A stretch of DNA of 64,000 nucleotides from RGIG4097 sp937885645 (GTDB lineage: Bacteria > Bacillota > Clostridia > Christensenellales > CAG-917), in assembly GCA_937885645.1 (NCBI GenBank), contig CALABJ010000020.1, positions 34,745-98,744 of the forward strand, given 5' to 3'. This document shows positions 26,965 through 34,421 of this stretch, piece by piece (position 1 is the stretch's first letter; each line of letters starts with the position of its first letter). The notes below the pieces were generated by a model. The model saw nothing but the letters and a program-made list of their open reading frames with translations, made no database searches and was not told where the DNA came from. The position numbers and the translations under genes were made by a program.

Positions 26965-26994
26965 TAGTAAAGTAAGACAAATAAGGAGAACACT

Positions 26995-27384
26995 ATGAAC
27001 AAAGTATTTTTGATTGGTAATTTAACGAAAGACCCGGAATTGTCTACTACTAACAATGGCGTTAAATTCTGCAAGTTCACCCTTGCAGTTTCAAGAAATT
27101 ATAGCAAAGACGGAAAGAGAGAAACAGATTTCCTCAACGTCGTTGTATGGAGAGCACAAGCAGACAACTGCGCAAGATATCTCAAGAAAGGCTCAAAGGC
27201 AGCAATCAGCGGTTCAATCCAAACCCGCAACTATGATGCAAATGACGGCAGCCGTCGTTACGTCACCGAAATCGCTGCAGACGAAGTCCAATTCCTTTCA
27301 ACAAAGAATGAAGAAGAAAGAGATGAACTTGATGACGTAGATTTTGATGCACTTCGCCCCATCGACGAAGACCTTCCGTTCTAA
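26995..27384 (+). CDS. ssb: single-stranded DNA-binding protein
   Basis: 129 aa. OB-fold from residue 1 (NKVFLIGNLTKDPELSTTNN) to about 105, then a short acidic tail ending DEDLPF, the partner-binding tip. The linker is only about 15 residues, shorter than in many SSBs. SD AAGGAGAA. It protects and organises ssDNA in replication and repair. Lies between rpsF and rpsR, as in most Firmicutes. Confidence 0.96.
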   Translation: MNKVFLIGNLTKDPELSTTNNGVKFCKFTLAVSRNYSKDGKRETDFLNVVVWRAQADNCARYLKKGSKAAISGSIQTRNYDANDGSRRYVTEIAADEVQFLSTKNEEERDELDDVDFDALRPIDEDLPF

Positions 27385-27418
27385 TCGGACTCAATAGGAG
27401 TCAAATAGGAGAATTATT

Positions 27419-27673
27419 ATGGCAGAAATGAATGAAATCAAAGCACCTCGCCCCGCAAAGCGAGTTCCCAAAAAGAAAGTTTGTCTTTTCTGTGTTGAAC
27501 ACATCGAAGACATCGACTACAAAGACGTTGCAAAACTCCGCCGTTTCGTGACAGAAAAGGGCAAGATCCTTCCCCGTCGTATGAGTGGCGTCTGCGCAAA
27601 ACATCAACGCAGCCTTGCAACCGCAATCAAGAGAGCAAGAGTTATGGGTTTGCTCCCCTATAGCGCAGATTAA
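27419..27673 (+). CDS. rpsR: 30S ribosomal protein S18 (zinc-binding C+ form)
   Basis: 84 aa. Contains CLFC near residue 20 and later LPRRMSGVCAKHQR, so cysteines for a zinc site are kept (the C+ form), followed by AIKRARVMGLLPY, the S18 signature. SD AGGAGAA. Last gene of the operon. The stop codon lies inside an unusually long inverted repeat (27665-27744) around the terminator. Confidence 0.96.
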   Translation: MAEMNEIKAPRPAKRVPKKKVCLFCVEHIEDIDYKDVAKLRRFVTEKGKILPRRMSGVCAKHQRSLATAIKRARVMGLLPYSAD

Positions 27674-27744
27674 TTGCAAGATTAAAGCAAAACAAAACGC
27701 ACCTATTTGGGTGCGTTTTTTGTTTGCTCTTGCAATTAATCTGC
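27665..27744. repeat. extended hairpin enclosing the rpsR terminator and stop codon
   Basis: 16-bp perfect arms GCAGATTAATTGCAAG (27665-27680) and complement (27729-27744) enclose the terminator stem AACGCACC / GGTGCGTT (27696-27717), whose flanking A- and T-rich sides also nearly pair. The left arm contains the last codon and stop of rpsR. Confidence 0.8.
27696..27722 (+). terminator. intrinsic terminator of rpsF-ssb-rpsR
   Basis: Stem AACGCACC / GGTGCGTT, 6-base loop, T6. First of five copies of this stem in the window. Confidence 0.9.
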
Positions 27745-27772
27745 AAAAGCCAGTTTGCTAAAACACAAGAGT

Positions 27773-28012
27773 ATATGTCCCCCTTCCTCACGTGTTTCCC
27801 CCTTCTGCCTACGGCAGAGCCCTTCGGGCAGGGCAACACTCGGCTCTCGCACATTAAGTGGCGTCGCCTCATTATGCCACTCGTTGCGTTGGTGCAAAAC
27901 AATCAGAGCGCACCCGCAACTTCGTACTTTCGTCTGGTGCTCGGCGCTCCCTTCCTCGTCGCCGCTGCTCCTCGCGTTCCGTCTTCGAAGAAGTGAGTGC
28001 TTGCCTAAGAAC
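27773..28012 (-). repeat. repeat B copy 2 (inverted relative to copy 1)
   Basis: About 240 bp, roughly 90% identical to the reverse complement of 13752-13992. Same hairpins (for example GAGTGGC / GCCACTT, fully paired here, G-U in copy 1). Flanked on the right by half of a repeat A (28012-28050) and bracketed by a 26-bp direct repeat of the rpsR terminator region. Confidence 0.8.
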
Positions 28013-28050
28013 GCTTTTTCGCGTCATCCATCTAAATATCTCGTTTTTAG
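28012..28050. repeat. repeat A, right half only
   Basis: Matches the right end of A1: CTTTTTCGCG, then ATCCATCTAAATAT and TCGTTTTTAG. The left half and its inverted repeat are missing. Confidence 0.65.
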
Positions 28051-28102
28051 GAGAGCGCAAGAGAAAACAAAGTGCGAGCATACGCCAATTAAAGCAAAAC
28101 AA

Positions 28103-28131
28103 AACGCACCTATCAAGGTGCGTTTTTTTGT
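28103..28131. terminator. second copy of the rpsR-type terminator
   Basis: Stem AACGCACC / GGTGCGTT, 6-base loop, T7. The 26 bp from 28088 to 28113 are identical to 27681-27706, so this terminator is a duplicate that flanks the repeat B insertion. Confidence 0.85.
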
Positions 28132-28143
28132 TGTAAGTTGAGG

Positions 28144-28214
28144 TTGAAATGGGTGCTTCTATATGATAGAATAAATATATTAAGCGAGAAAAACAAAACT
28201 AGTCAGTTTTGTTT
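28144..28214 (+). promoter_or_regulatory. promoter and leader hairpin of the rhamnosidase operon
   Basis: -35 TTGAAA (28144-28149), 17-bp spacer, -10 TAGAAT (28167-28172). The leader holds a perfect 10-bp inverted repeat AAACAAAACT-AGTC-AGTTTTGTTT (28191-28214) just ahead of the GGGGG ribosome site, a likely operator or attenuator hairpin. Confidence 0.6.
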
Positions 28215-28225
28215 CGGGGGCAAAT

Positions 28226-30544
28226 ATGCGATTTTTGGCGACAATAATTTCTTATATTTATATTGCAGGCGCATTTTTGTCCTCTCTTTTTCCTTTTGGC
28301 GGAGGGGATATGATTCCCTTTGACAACCATTACACCATCCCTGATTCTATCCCTGCATATCAAACAATATCCACCGACGAAAAGACGGACTGGCAAGCCC
28401 AATGGATTTGGGACACAGAAAATATCCAGGAAGAAAACACTTGGATGTGCTTTTTCAAGAGTGTGAATCTTGACACCGTGCCTTCAACTCTCACTGCACA
28501 TATCTCAGCAGACTCCAAATACTGGCTTTACATCAACGGACAAACCGTTGTCTTTGAGGGCAGTTTGAAGCGTGCCAGCGGACGAGGATATTACGACAGC
28601 GTAGATATCGCGCCCTATCTCAAAGAGGGGGACAACTCCATTTGTGTTTTGGCGTGGTATTGGGGCAGTGAGGAAAACTACTCCTACGTCAGCAGTGGAC
28701 AGGGCGGATTCATCTTTGAGGCAATAGATGAAGATGTCACAATCCTGTCAAACAGCACTTGGAAGGTGAAGAAGAATCACTCCTATGTCAACCGATTCCT
28801 TTATCAACCCAACTACCGCCTTCCCGAATTCAGCATTTACTACGATGCAAGGCGAGATATGGTGTCTTGGATGAAAGAGGGCTACGACTTCTCATCTTGG
28901 GAAAACGCAACTGAATACGGCGTTGGAGGCAGTGGTGTGTATGGCAAACTCTATCCTAGGGGAATCCCCATGCTGAAGGACTACGGCCTCAAGGACTATG
29001 AAAACTCCGCCGATTATGAAAACTACGTTGTCACCAAAAACAACGAGAAAATAACGGTCACCATACCATACAACGCACAATTCACCCCCTATTTCAAGGT
29101 TATAGCCCCTGAGGGTGAGAAGATTCGCATTACAACTGAAAACACACTTATAACTGGCTCAGTGTCCACCACGTACATAACAAAAGAGGGCGAGCAAGAG
29201 TTTGAATCCCTTGGTTGGATGAACGGGGAAGAGGTGACCTACAAATTCCCCAAAGGCACAAAGATACTTTCACTGCAATATCGTGAAACTGGCTACAACA
29301 GCGAATTTAGTGGGGATTTCAACTGCGATGATGAGTTTTTGAACACTTTGTGGCAAAAATCCCTTCGCACCCTTTACGTCACTATGCGTGACAACTTTAT
29401 GGATTGCCCTGACAGAGAGCGCGCTCAATGGTGGGGTGACGTCACAAACGAAATGGTGATGACGATGTACGCCATGGACAGCAACTCCTATCTCCTCTAT
29501 CAAAAGGGAGTTGAGGATATGCTCTCCCACCTTGACGGCAGTGACATTCTTCAAACCGTCGTGCCCATAAGCGGTGACTATTTTGAACTCCCCGTCCAAC
29601 AGCTTGCAGGAATAGTTGGCTTCCTCACCTATTATCAATACACAGGTGACAAGGCTTTCCTTGAAAAGGTGTATGGGGCCTCAATAAACTATTTGAAGTT
29701 GTGGGAAATGGGTGAAAACAATCTTGTTGTCCACCGCGAAGGCTCTTGGGACTGGCCCGACTGGGGAAGCAAAGCGGATATGACCGCCATTGAAAACGCT
29801 TGGGTATATTACGCAATTTCATCAGTTGAAGAAATGGCGGCGGTTTTGGGTGTAGAAGATGACCTTGCTTTCATCGCAGACAGAAAAGAGCGTATAAAGA
29901 GTGGATATCAATCACTTTGGACAAAGAAAGGCTTTAAGTCAAAGGGCAAACTGAAACCCGACGACAGAGCCAACGCCCTCGCCGTCCTCAGTGGTCTTGC
30001 AGAGGAGTGGCAGTATGACACCATAGTCAACGTCCTGACCTCCACCAAAAATTCAAGCCCCTATATGGAATACTACGTCCTTGAAGCGTTGTGCAAGCTG
30101 GGCAGATATGATGAGGCTGTTGCGCGCATTAAGGATAGATATGAAGATATGGTCAATGAAGACTATTCCACTTTGTGGGAGTTTTGGAACTCTTGGCAGG
30201 GCACTAAAAACCACGCCTGGAGTGGCGGACCTCTTGTGATAATGAGCAAGCACTTTGCAGGCATAACCCCTCTTGAAGCAGGATATGAGGTTGTTGAGAT
30301 AAACCCTCAATATCATCTGTCAAGCAGCCTCACTTGCACCGTGCCTAGCGTGAGAGGGCTCATAACCTTTGGTTATGAAAAGATAGACGGACAATACATT
30401 CTCACTCTCAATCTGCCCACAGATATGCAGGCAGTTTTGTACGTGCCAAGCGGTGCGGTTGTCCGTGTAAACGGTGCAATCTATTTTGAAGGCGGCGGAT
30501 ATTCAAACGGCGCAGGAAATATTGAAATTGTAGAAAATAGGTGA
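28226..30544 (+). CDS. alpha-L-rhamnosidase, glycoside hydrolase family 78
   Basis: 772 aa. N-terminal hydrophobic stretch FLATIISYIYIAGAFLSSLF could export or anchor it; an alternative ATG at 28310, with GGAGGGG just before it, would remove this segment and give a cytoplasmic enzyme. Then come the beta-sandwich with WQAQWIW near 50, and an (alpha/alpha)6 barrel with the family signature MDCPDRERAQWWGD near 390-405 that carries catalytic acid residues. A C-terminal beta domain ends the protein. It removes terminal L-rhamnose from plant or bacterial glycans. The next gene (sugar-isomerase-like) starts 3 bases later, so they form an operon. Confidence 0.85.
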   Translation: MRFLATIISYIYIAGAFLSSLFPFGGGDMIPFDNHYTIPDSIPAYQTISTDEKTDWQAQWIWDTENIQEENTWMCFFKSVNLDTVPSTLTAHISADSKYWLYINGQTVVFEGSLKRASGRGYYDSVDIAPYLKEGDNSICVLAWYWGSEENYSYVSSGQGGFIFEAIDEDVTILSNSTWKVKKNHSYVNRFLYQPNYRLPEFSIYYDARRDMVSWMKEGYDFSSWENATEYGVGGSGVYGKLYPRGIPMLKDYGLKDYENSADYENYVVTKNNEKITVTIPYNAQFTPYFKVIAPEGEKIRITTENTLITGSVSTTYITKEGEQEFESLGWMNGEEVTYKFPKGTKILSLQYRETGYNSEFSGDFNCDDEFLNTLWQKSLRTLYVTMRDNFMDCPDRERAQWWGDVTNEMVMTMYAMDSNSYLLYQKGVEDMLSHLDGSDILQTVVPISGDYFELPVQQLAGIVGFLTYYQYTGDKAFLEKVYGASINYLKLWEMGENNLVVHREGSWDWPDWGSKADMTAIENAWVYYAISSVEEMAAVLGVEDDLAFIADRKERIKSGYQSLWTKKGFKSKGKLKPDDRANALAVLSGLAEEWQYDTIVNVLTSTKNSSPYMEYYVLEALCKLGRYDEAVARIKDRYEDMVNEDYSTLWEFWNSWQGTKNHAWSGGPLVIMSKHFAGITPLEAGYEVVEINPQYHLSSSLTCTVPSVRGLITFGYEKIDGQYILTLNLPTDMQAVLYVPSGAVVRVNGAIYFEGGGYSNGAGNIEIVENR

Positions 30545-30547
30545 AAT

Positions 30548-31708
30548 ATGAAAGTCAACGTTTTCCCCCTTGTGTCAAGCCTACACAGTCAAGACAAAAT
30601 CAATGAAAACACAAAAAATCTTCTCGGTGAACTTATGAGCGCCAGTGACGTGGAGTTCAACGTGACCTCTCTTGACAATTTGTATGAGGGTGATTTGGCA
30701 CTGATTTTGATTCAAAGCGGTGGCAGTGAAGGGCTTTTCCTTGAAAATTTCTCAAAGCTGAAAGCCCCCCATTATCTCCTCACCTACGGCAACAACAACT
30801 CCCTTGCCGCATCTCTTGAAATCCTGTCCTATCTTAAAGACAACAACCTTGACGGAGAGGTGCTTCACGGCTCAAATGAGTATATCATCCACCGCGTGAA
30901 ATCCCTTGCAAAGGGCGAGGCAAAGTATAGGCTGGGTGTCATCGGCAAACCTAGTGACTGGCTCATTGCAAGTGCTGTCAACTATGACAGCGCAAAACGT
31001 CTTCACGGCATAGACCTTGTGGACGTTTCAATTGACGAAATCCGCACCCGTTATGCTGAAAGCATAAACGACTACAACCTATCCTTTGACTACGATAAGG
31101 ACGAGATTGACAAGGCTCTCCGCCTACACAAAGTCCTTGAAGGGATAAAGACCGACTATAATCTCGACGGACTCACCATAAGATGCTTTGACCTTTTAGG
31201 AGACCTCAAAACCACTGCTTGTTTGTCGCTTGCACTCCTCAACAAAGAGGGCATTGTGGCAACGTGTGAAGGGGATATCCCCACTATGGTCAGCATGCAT
31301 ATTCTCAACAAAATCACTGGTCAAAGGGGATTCCAAGCCAACCCTAGCAGAATAGACGCCACCGGTGGCAAAATGATTCTTGCCCACTGCACCTTGCCCC
31401 TTGATATGGTGGACAAATACTATCTTGACACCCACTTTGAGTCGGGCATAGGCGTTGCGGTCAAGGGCTACCTCAAAGAGGAAAAAGTCACCATATTCAA
31501 GCTGAGCAGAAACTTGAAGGACTACTTTGTCACCACAGGAAGAATACTTAGAAACCTTGAAGAGAGCAACCTTTGTCGCACCCAAATCGAGGTGGCAGTA
31601 GACAACAGCATCAACTATTTCCTCACCCGTCCCTACGGCAATCATCACGTAGTCATCTATGGCGACCATGTGGATGCAATCCACGAATATATGACCAAAA
31701 TCAAATAA
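30548..31708 (+). CDS. L-fucose/L-arabinose isomerase-like protein
   Basis: 386 aa. The C-terminal part CTLPLDMVDKYYLDTHFESG ... GRILRNLEESNLCRTQIEV is the hallmark of the fucose-isomerase C-terminal family; the middle has a CEGDIPTMVSMHIL motif with a metal-ligand-like Glu/Asp. The length (386) is shorter than true FucI (about 590), matching the FucI-like relatives of unknown sugar. Likely interconverts an aldose and a ketose in the cytoplasm. SD AGGTGA, 3-base spacing from the rhamnosidase: released rhamnose or fucose is the obvious candidate substrate. No kinase or aldolase follows. Repeat A3 begins at its stop codon. Confidence 0.75.
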   Translation: MKVNVFPLVSSLHSQDKINENTKNLLGELMSASDVEFNVTSLDNLYEGDLALILIQSGGSEGLFLENFSKLKAPHYLLTYGNNNSLAASLEILSYLKDNNLDGEVLHGSNEYIIHRVKSLAKGEAKYRLGVIGKPSDWLIASAVNYDSAKRLHGIDLVDVSIDEIRTRYAESINDYNLSFDYDKDEIDKALRLHKVLEGIKTDYNLDGLTIRCFDLLGDLKTTACLSLALLNKEGIVATCEGDIPTMVSMHILNKITGQRGFQANPSRIDATGGKMILAHCTLPLDMVDKYYLDTHFESGIGVAVKGYLKEEKVTIFKLSRNLKDYFVTTGRILRNLEESNLCRTQIEVAVDNSINYFLTRPYGNHHVVIYGDHVDAIHEYMTKIK

Positions 31709-31830
31709 AAACGCACTATTTGGCGTCTGCCTGTGTCAGCCGTCACTCTCGCACCCTCACGTACACCAAGTACGCATCGGTCGCAATCGCATAGGCTTCC
31801 TTGCCATACATCCAAATATCACGTTTTTAG
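31706..31830. repeat. repeat A copy 3
   Basis: About 125 bp, beginning at the TAA of the isomerase-like gene. Ends AAAAACGCACTATTTGG and the imperfect complement near 31811-31828; internal CACGTACACCAAGTACGC as in A1 and A4. The central 13-bp hairpin of A1 is replaced. Confidence 0.75.
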
Positions 31831-31832
31831 CA

Positions 31833-31878
31833 GAGCGCTATTTGGCGTCTGCCTATGTCAGCCGTTACTCTTGTACCC
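31833..31878. repeat. truncated left end of another repeat A
   Basis: AGCGCTATTTGGCGTCTGCC and following bases repeat 31713-31750 with few changes, so two copies are tandem here, the second cut short. Confidence 0.6.
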
Positions 31879-31905
31879 GACTAAAACCGTAGTTTAAAAA
31901 TAAAA

Positions 31906-31931
31906 AACGCACCGATAAAGGTGCGTTTTTG
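31906..31931. terminator. bidirectional terminator between isomerase-like and PI-PLC-like genes
   Basis: Stem AACGCACC / GGTGCGTT, loop GATAAA, A-run left and T5 right. Serves the convergent genes on both sides. Confidence 0.85.
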
Positions 31932-31949
31932 TGTATATATGGTGTTTTT

Positions 31950-33119
31950 CTAGAAGGTGACCAGTTTCACCGTGTAGCCGTCAAAGGAGAAGGTGTGCTG
32001 GTCGGTGCGGACTGAACGAGGGCAGTAGTCCGTGCTTATTATGTTGGACACACATTGACCGATTAGGTCGTACTTTTTGTCGGTGAATTTGGGATAGACG
32101 TCTGCGCGGGTGCGCACAACGTAGTTTTGCTCACGATAGAAGTCTATGCGGGCAACTGCTTTTCTAGGATTGTTTTCAAGGATAAATCCTGCTTGGGCAA
32201 TATCTCTATCCTTGTAGAGGACGGAGGGGAACATTGCTTGGGTTCGCATTGTTTCGTCAAGTTTTATATAGTCTTTGGCAAGGGTGGACTCGTGGAGCAC
32301 AACCACCACTTTGCCAAGCATATCCTTCAAGGGTTTCCAGTCGTCTGCTTCACGCATATCCTTGAAAGTGGCGTAGTTACCAAGCATATCGGCAGGAGTC
32401 ATAAGTTTGTCATCAAGACCTTTACGTAGAAGAGCGTCAAACTCTTTTGCAAGGTCAACGGTGAAAGGTTCAAGGCCGTCGATGTTGGGCACGGCGGTCT
32501 TTGCTTCAAGAAGTATGGTGATAGGCAAGTGGTCGGGGTTGTGGTCAGACCACAAAGATATTTCTTCAAGTGCGCCCTCAAAATCTAGGCAAGTGCTTGC
32601 ACTGTCAAGGACAGGCTCGTGCATGACCGTGAAGGACACGTTGCCACCCTCAACCCTTGCTTCAACGTCCAACTCTATGCTTCGTATGCCGTGTTCAAAC
32701 TGCCCGGTCAGGGTGTCGTTTTCATAGTCGTTTTTGCTGAACATAACCAGTTGCGTGACTCCAAATGAAAGCATATTGAGGGGAAGTTGTAACCTTTTTG
32801 ACTGGTCGGTGATGAGGCGTTGATAACTGTTGTGAGTTGCAAGAAAAGCCACCTCGTTGTACTTTACACCGCTGTCCAGTGCCTCTTGCAGGTTGAAATT
32901 GCAGAAAGTCTGCTCACCCTTTGAGGTGTAGTCGGCGTAATACACGTTTTTGAGATATTCAAGGTGCTCCGCTTGATAGCGCAGATTGTCCGCTCTGTTG
33001 GCAAAATAGACGTCGTCAACAATGACGCCTGCCCAAATGCCCAATCCACCGCCTACGGTAAGCAGGCAGGCAAGGACTATGACGGCAATGATAATTGATT
33101 TCTTCTTGTGTGTTTTCAT
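31950..33119 (-). CDS. membrane-anchored PI-PLC-like phosphodiesterase (Ca2+-dependent PI-PLC C1 type)
   Basis: 389 aa. One N-terminal TM anchor (residues 9-31). Motifs of the PLC-like phosphodiesterase barrel: FLATHNSYQ (catalytic His near 96), HGIRSIELDVEA (Glu/Asp metal ligands), VMHEPVLD (second His) and HLPITILLEAKT. This is the Ca2+-dependent PI-PLC group found in many bacteria. It probably acts outside the cell on a phosphoinositide or glycerophosphodiester-like lipid. Start chosen from a promoter TTGAAT-17-TAATCT (33126-33154) that puts +1 exactly on the ATG; there is no SD. Confidence 0.8.
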   Translation of the reverse strand: MKTHKKKSIIIAVIVLACLLTVGGGLGIWAGVIVDDVYFANRADNLRYQAEHLEYLKNVYYADYTSKGEQTFCNFNLQEALDSGVKYNEVAFLATHNSYQRLITDQSKRLQLPLNMLSFGVTQLVMFSKNDYENDTLTGQFEHGIRSIELDVEARVEGGNVSFTVMHEPVLDSASTCLDFEGALEEISLWSDHNPDHLPITILLEAKTAVPNIDGLEPFTVDLAKEFDALLRKGLDDKLMTPADMLGNYATFKDMREADDWKPLKDMLGKVVVVLHESTLAKDYIKLDETMRTQAMFPSVLYKDRDIAQAGFILENNPRKAVARIDFYREQNYVVRTRADVYPKFTDKKYDLIGQCVSNIISTDYCPRSVRTDQHTFSFDGYTVKLVTF

Positions 33120-33125
33120 AGGATT

Positions 33126-33154
33126 AGATTAACACATAGCAAGGCACAATTCAA
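33126..33154 (-). promoter_or_regulatory. sigma-A promoter for a predicted leaderless mRNA (PI-PLC-like gene)
   Basis: Minus strand: -35 TTGAAT (33149-33154), 17-bp spacer, -10 TAATCT (33126-33131); +1 predicted at 33119, the A of ATG. Confidence 0.65.
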
Positions 33155-33169
33155 TGGCAAAAATAAAAA

Positions 33170-33195
33170 AACGCACCGATAAAGGTGCGTTTTTA
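33170..33195 (-). terminator. intrinsic terminator of the XRE regulator
   Basis: Stem AACGCACC / GGTGCGTT, loop GATAAA, A/T-runs on both sides. Its minus-strand use ends the XRE gene transcript. Confidence 0.75.
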
Positions 33196-33230
33196 TGTTT
33201 TTATAATAAATGCTACTTGCCATTTTGAAA

Positions 33231-33419
33231 TCAATTTTCAAGCTCAAGGATGTAATCGGTGGTCACTTTGTAGAATTTGGCAAGCTTGATGAGCAGGTCG
33301 ATGGATAACTGCCTCTTCCCATTTTCGTATTGGGAATAGGTGTTTTGCTTGACATTCAAAAATTCTGCAACCGTCTGCTGTGTCAAACCATTTTCTTCTC
33401 GCAATTCTTTAATCCTCAT
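33231..33419 (-). CDS. XRE-family transcriptional regulator (Cro/CI type)
   Basis: 62 aa, essentially only a helix-turn-helix domain: MRIKELREENGLTQQTVAEF, then NVKQNTYSQYENGKRQL and LAKFYKVTTDYILE. It is a DNA-binding repressor type. Its ATG lies 6 bases after a perfect TATAAT (33426-33431) with no SD, so the mRNA is predicted leaderless. Two 15-bp operators of the form ATCTC-N5-G(A/T)GAT lie between it and the divergent small gene; one overlaps its own promoter, implying autorepression. It and its neighbour are insulated by matching terminators, a self-contained module. Confidence 0.88.
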   Translation of the reverse strand: MRIKELREENGLTQQTVAEFLNVKQNTYSQYENGKRQLSIDLLIKLAKFYKVTTDYILELEN

Positions 33420-33425
33420 AAAAGT

Positions 33426-33479
33426 ATTATACCCATCTCAAAAAGAGATATTGACACATATCTCAAATTGTGATAATAT
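33426..33479. promoter_or_regulatory. divergent promoters with two XRE operators
   Basis: Plus strand: TTGACA (33451-33456), 17 bp, TAATAT (33474-33479) for the 81-aa gene. Minus strand: TATAAT (33426-33431) for xre. Operator 1 ATCTCAAAAAGAGAT (33435-33449) sits between the xre -35 and -10; operator 2 ATCTCAAATTGTGAT (33460-33474) sits in the spacer of the other promoter. Centres are 25 bp apart. Confidence 0.75.
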
Positions 33480-33523
33480 TTAATCAAGCGAAATCCGCTA
33501 CTACCACAAAAGGAGAAATTATT

Positions 33524-33769
33524 ATGGCAAAATTCAGTTATGAAATGACTGACAAAGACGCAAAACTTGCAGTCAAAAGAGCAATCAATGGCAAAGTTCC
33601 CGTATCAAAAGATAACGGCAAGGAAATCAAGCTTGGCCCACCCATGATGAAAGTGACAGTCACATTCCGAAATGGCATTTGCGAAACAACCGGTTCATTG
33701 TTTGGCAAAGCACTAATTGGCACGGTTGACAATTGCATCGAATTGGCAGAAGGATTCACAAGAGTTTAA
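33524..33769 (+). CDS. 81-aa protein of unknown function controlled by the XRE module
   Basis: 81 aa from the ATG at 33524 with SD AAAGGAGAAA. No family recognised. It is soluble, basic at the N-terminus, with a glycine-proline stretch LGPPMMKVTVTFRNGICETT likely forming beta strands; no TM or signal. The divergent XRE regulator, the paired operators and flanking terminators suggest a small regulated unit (for instance a stress or defence accessory), but toxicity or other function cannot be inferred. Confidence 0.8.
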   Translation: MAKFSYEMTDKDAKLAVKRAINGKVPVSKDNGKEIKLGPPMMKVTVTFRNGICETTGSLFGKALIGTVDNCIELAEGFTRV

Positions 33770-33786
33770 TTCCAAACTAAAACAAA

Positions 33787-33814
33787 AACGCACCAGACAA
33801 AGGTGCGTTTTTTA
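33787..33814. terminator. terminator between the 81-aa gene and the sigma factor gene
   Basis: Stem AACGCACC / GGTGCGTT, 7-base loop, T6 on the right and A-run on the left; can serve both convergent transcripts. Confidence 0.85.
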
Positions 33815-33842
33815 TTTGGCGATAAATTGTATTTGGTTGATA

Positions 33843-34421
33843 TTATTTCACCAAACTGCTATTTTTGATTTTTTTCTTTGATGCCAAGATGAGGTTGTCC
33901 ACCTTTTTTGTGGTCAGGTTGAGGCGCTCCGCAATCTCCTTGTAGGAGTAGTTTTGAAGGTACAGGCACATCACCGAATATTGGTCGGGGGTGAGCAAGT
34001 CTTGAAGAGTTTTATAAAATGACTTTACCTCGTCCATACGGCTGAGCACGTCAAAGGGTGTAGGCTCTTCAGAGGGGATTGCACCGATGAGTCCGTCATC
34101 TTCCTCTTGGCCTTCTTCAAGGATAGTTGGTGCGGTGATGGACACCGTTTGAGGCACTTTCTTCCTTGACATATCAATATACTTGTTGTTGAGGGCGGTG
34201 CGGAGAAGCCCCTCAAAATGCCCCTTGCTTTCGTCATAGATTTCAATAAGACGAGTGAGGAGAATTTTGCCTTCTTGCACAAGGTCCTCAACCCCATATC
34301 CCGCAATGTTTTGATAGCCGGACGCCACGTCAAAGATTTCCTTGTCGAAGTGGAGAAGGATTTTTTCTTTGGCGTTTTCATCGCCTGCTTTTGCTTGGAT
34401 AAGGGTGTGCTTCAAGTCCAT
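33843..34421 (-). CDS. sigH: sigma-70 family factor, SigH-like
   Basis: 192 aa. Region 2 reads GYGVEDLVQEGKILLTRLIE (core binding) and region 4 has LLTPDQYSVMCLYLQNYSYK then EIAERLNLTTKKVDNLI (HTH). Length and the SYKEIAERL...KKVDNAL pattern match SigH/Spo0H, the stationary-phase factor that starts sporulation. It directly follows rlmB (1-base overlap) and mrnC, the conserved mrnC-rlmB-sigH neighbourhood of Firmicutes, which strongly supports the call; the sequence is shorter and divergent, so an ECF-like function is a weaker alternative. rpmG-secE-nusG do not follow here. Confidence 0.75.
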   Translation of the reverse strand: MDLKHTLIQAKAGDENAKEKILLHFDKEIFDVASGYQNIAGYGVEDLVQEGKILLTRLIEIYDESKGHFEGLLRTALNNKYIDMSRKKVPQTVSITAPTILEEGQEEDDGLIGAIPSEEPTPFDVLSRMDEVKSFYKTLQDLLTPDQYSVMCLYLQNYSYKEIAERLNLTTKKVDNLILASKKKIKNSSLVK

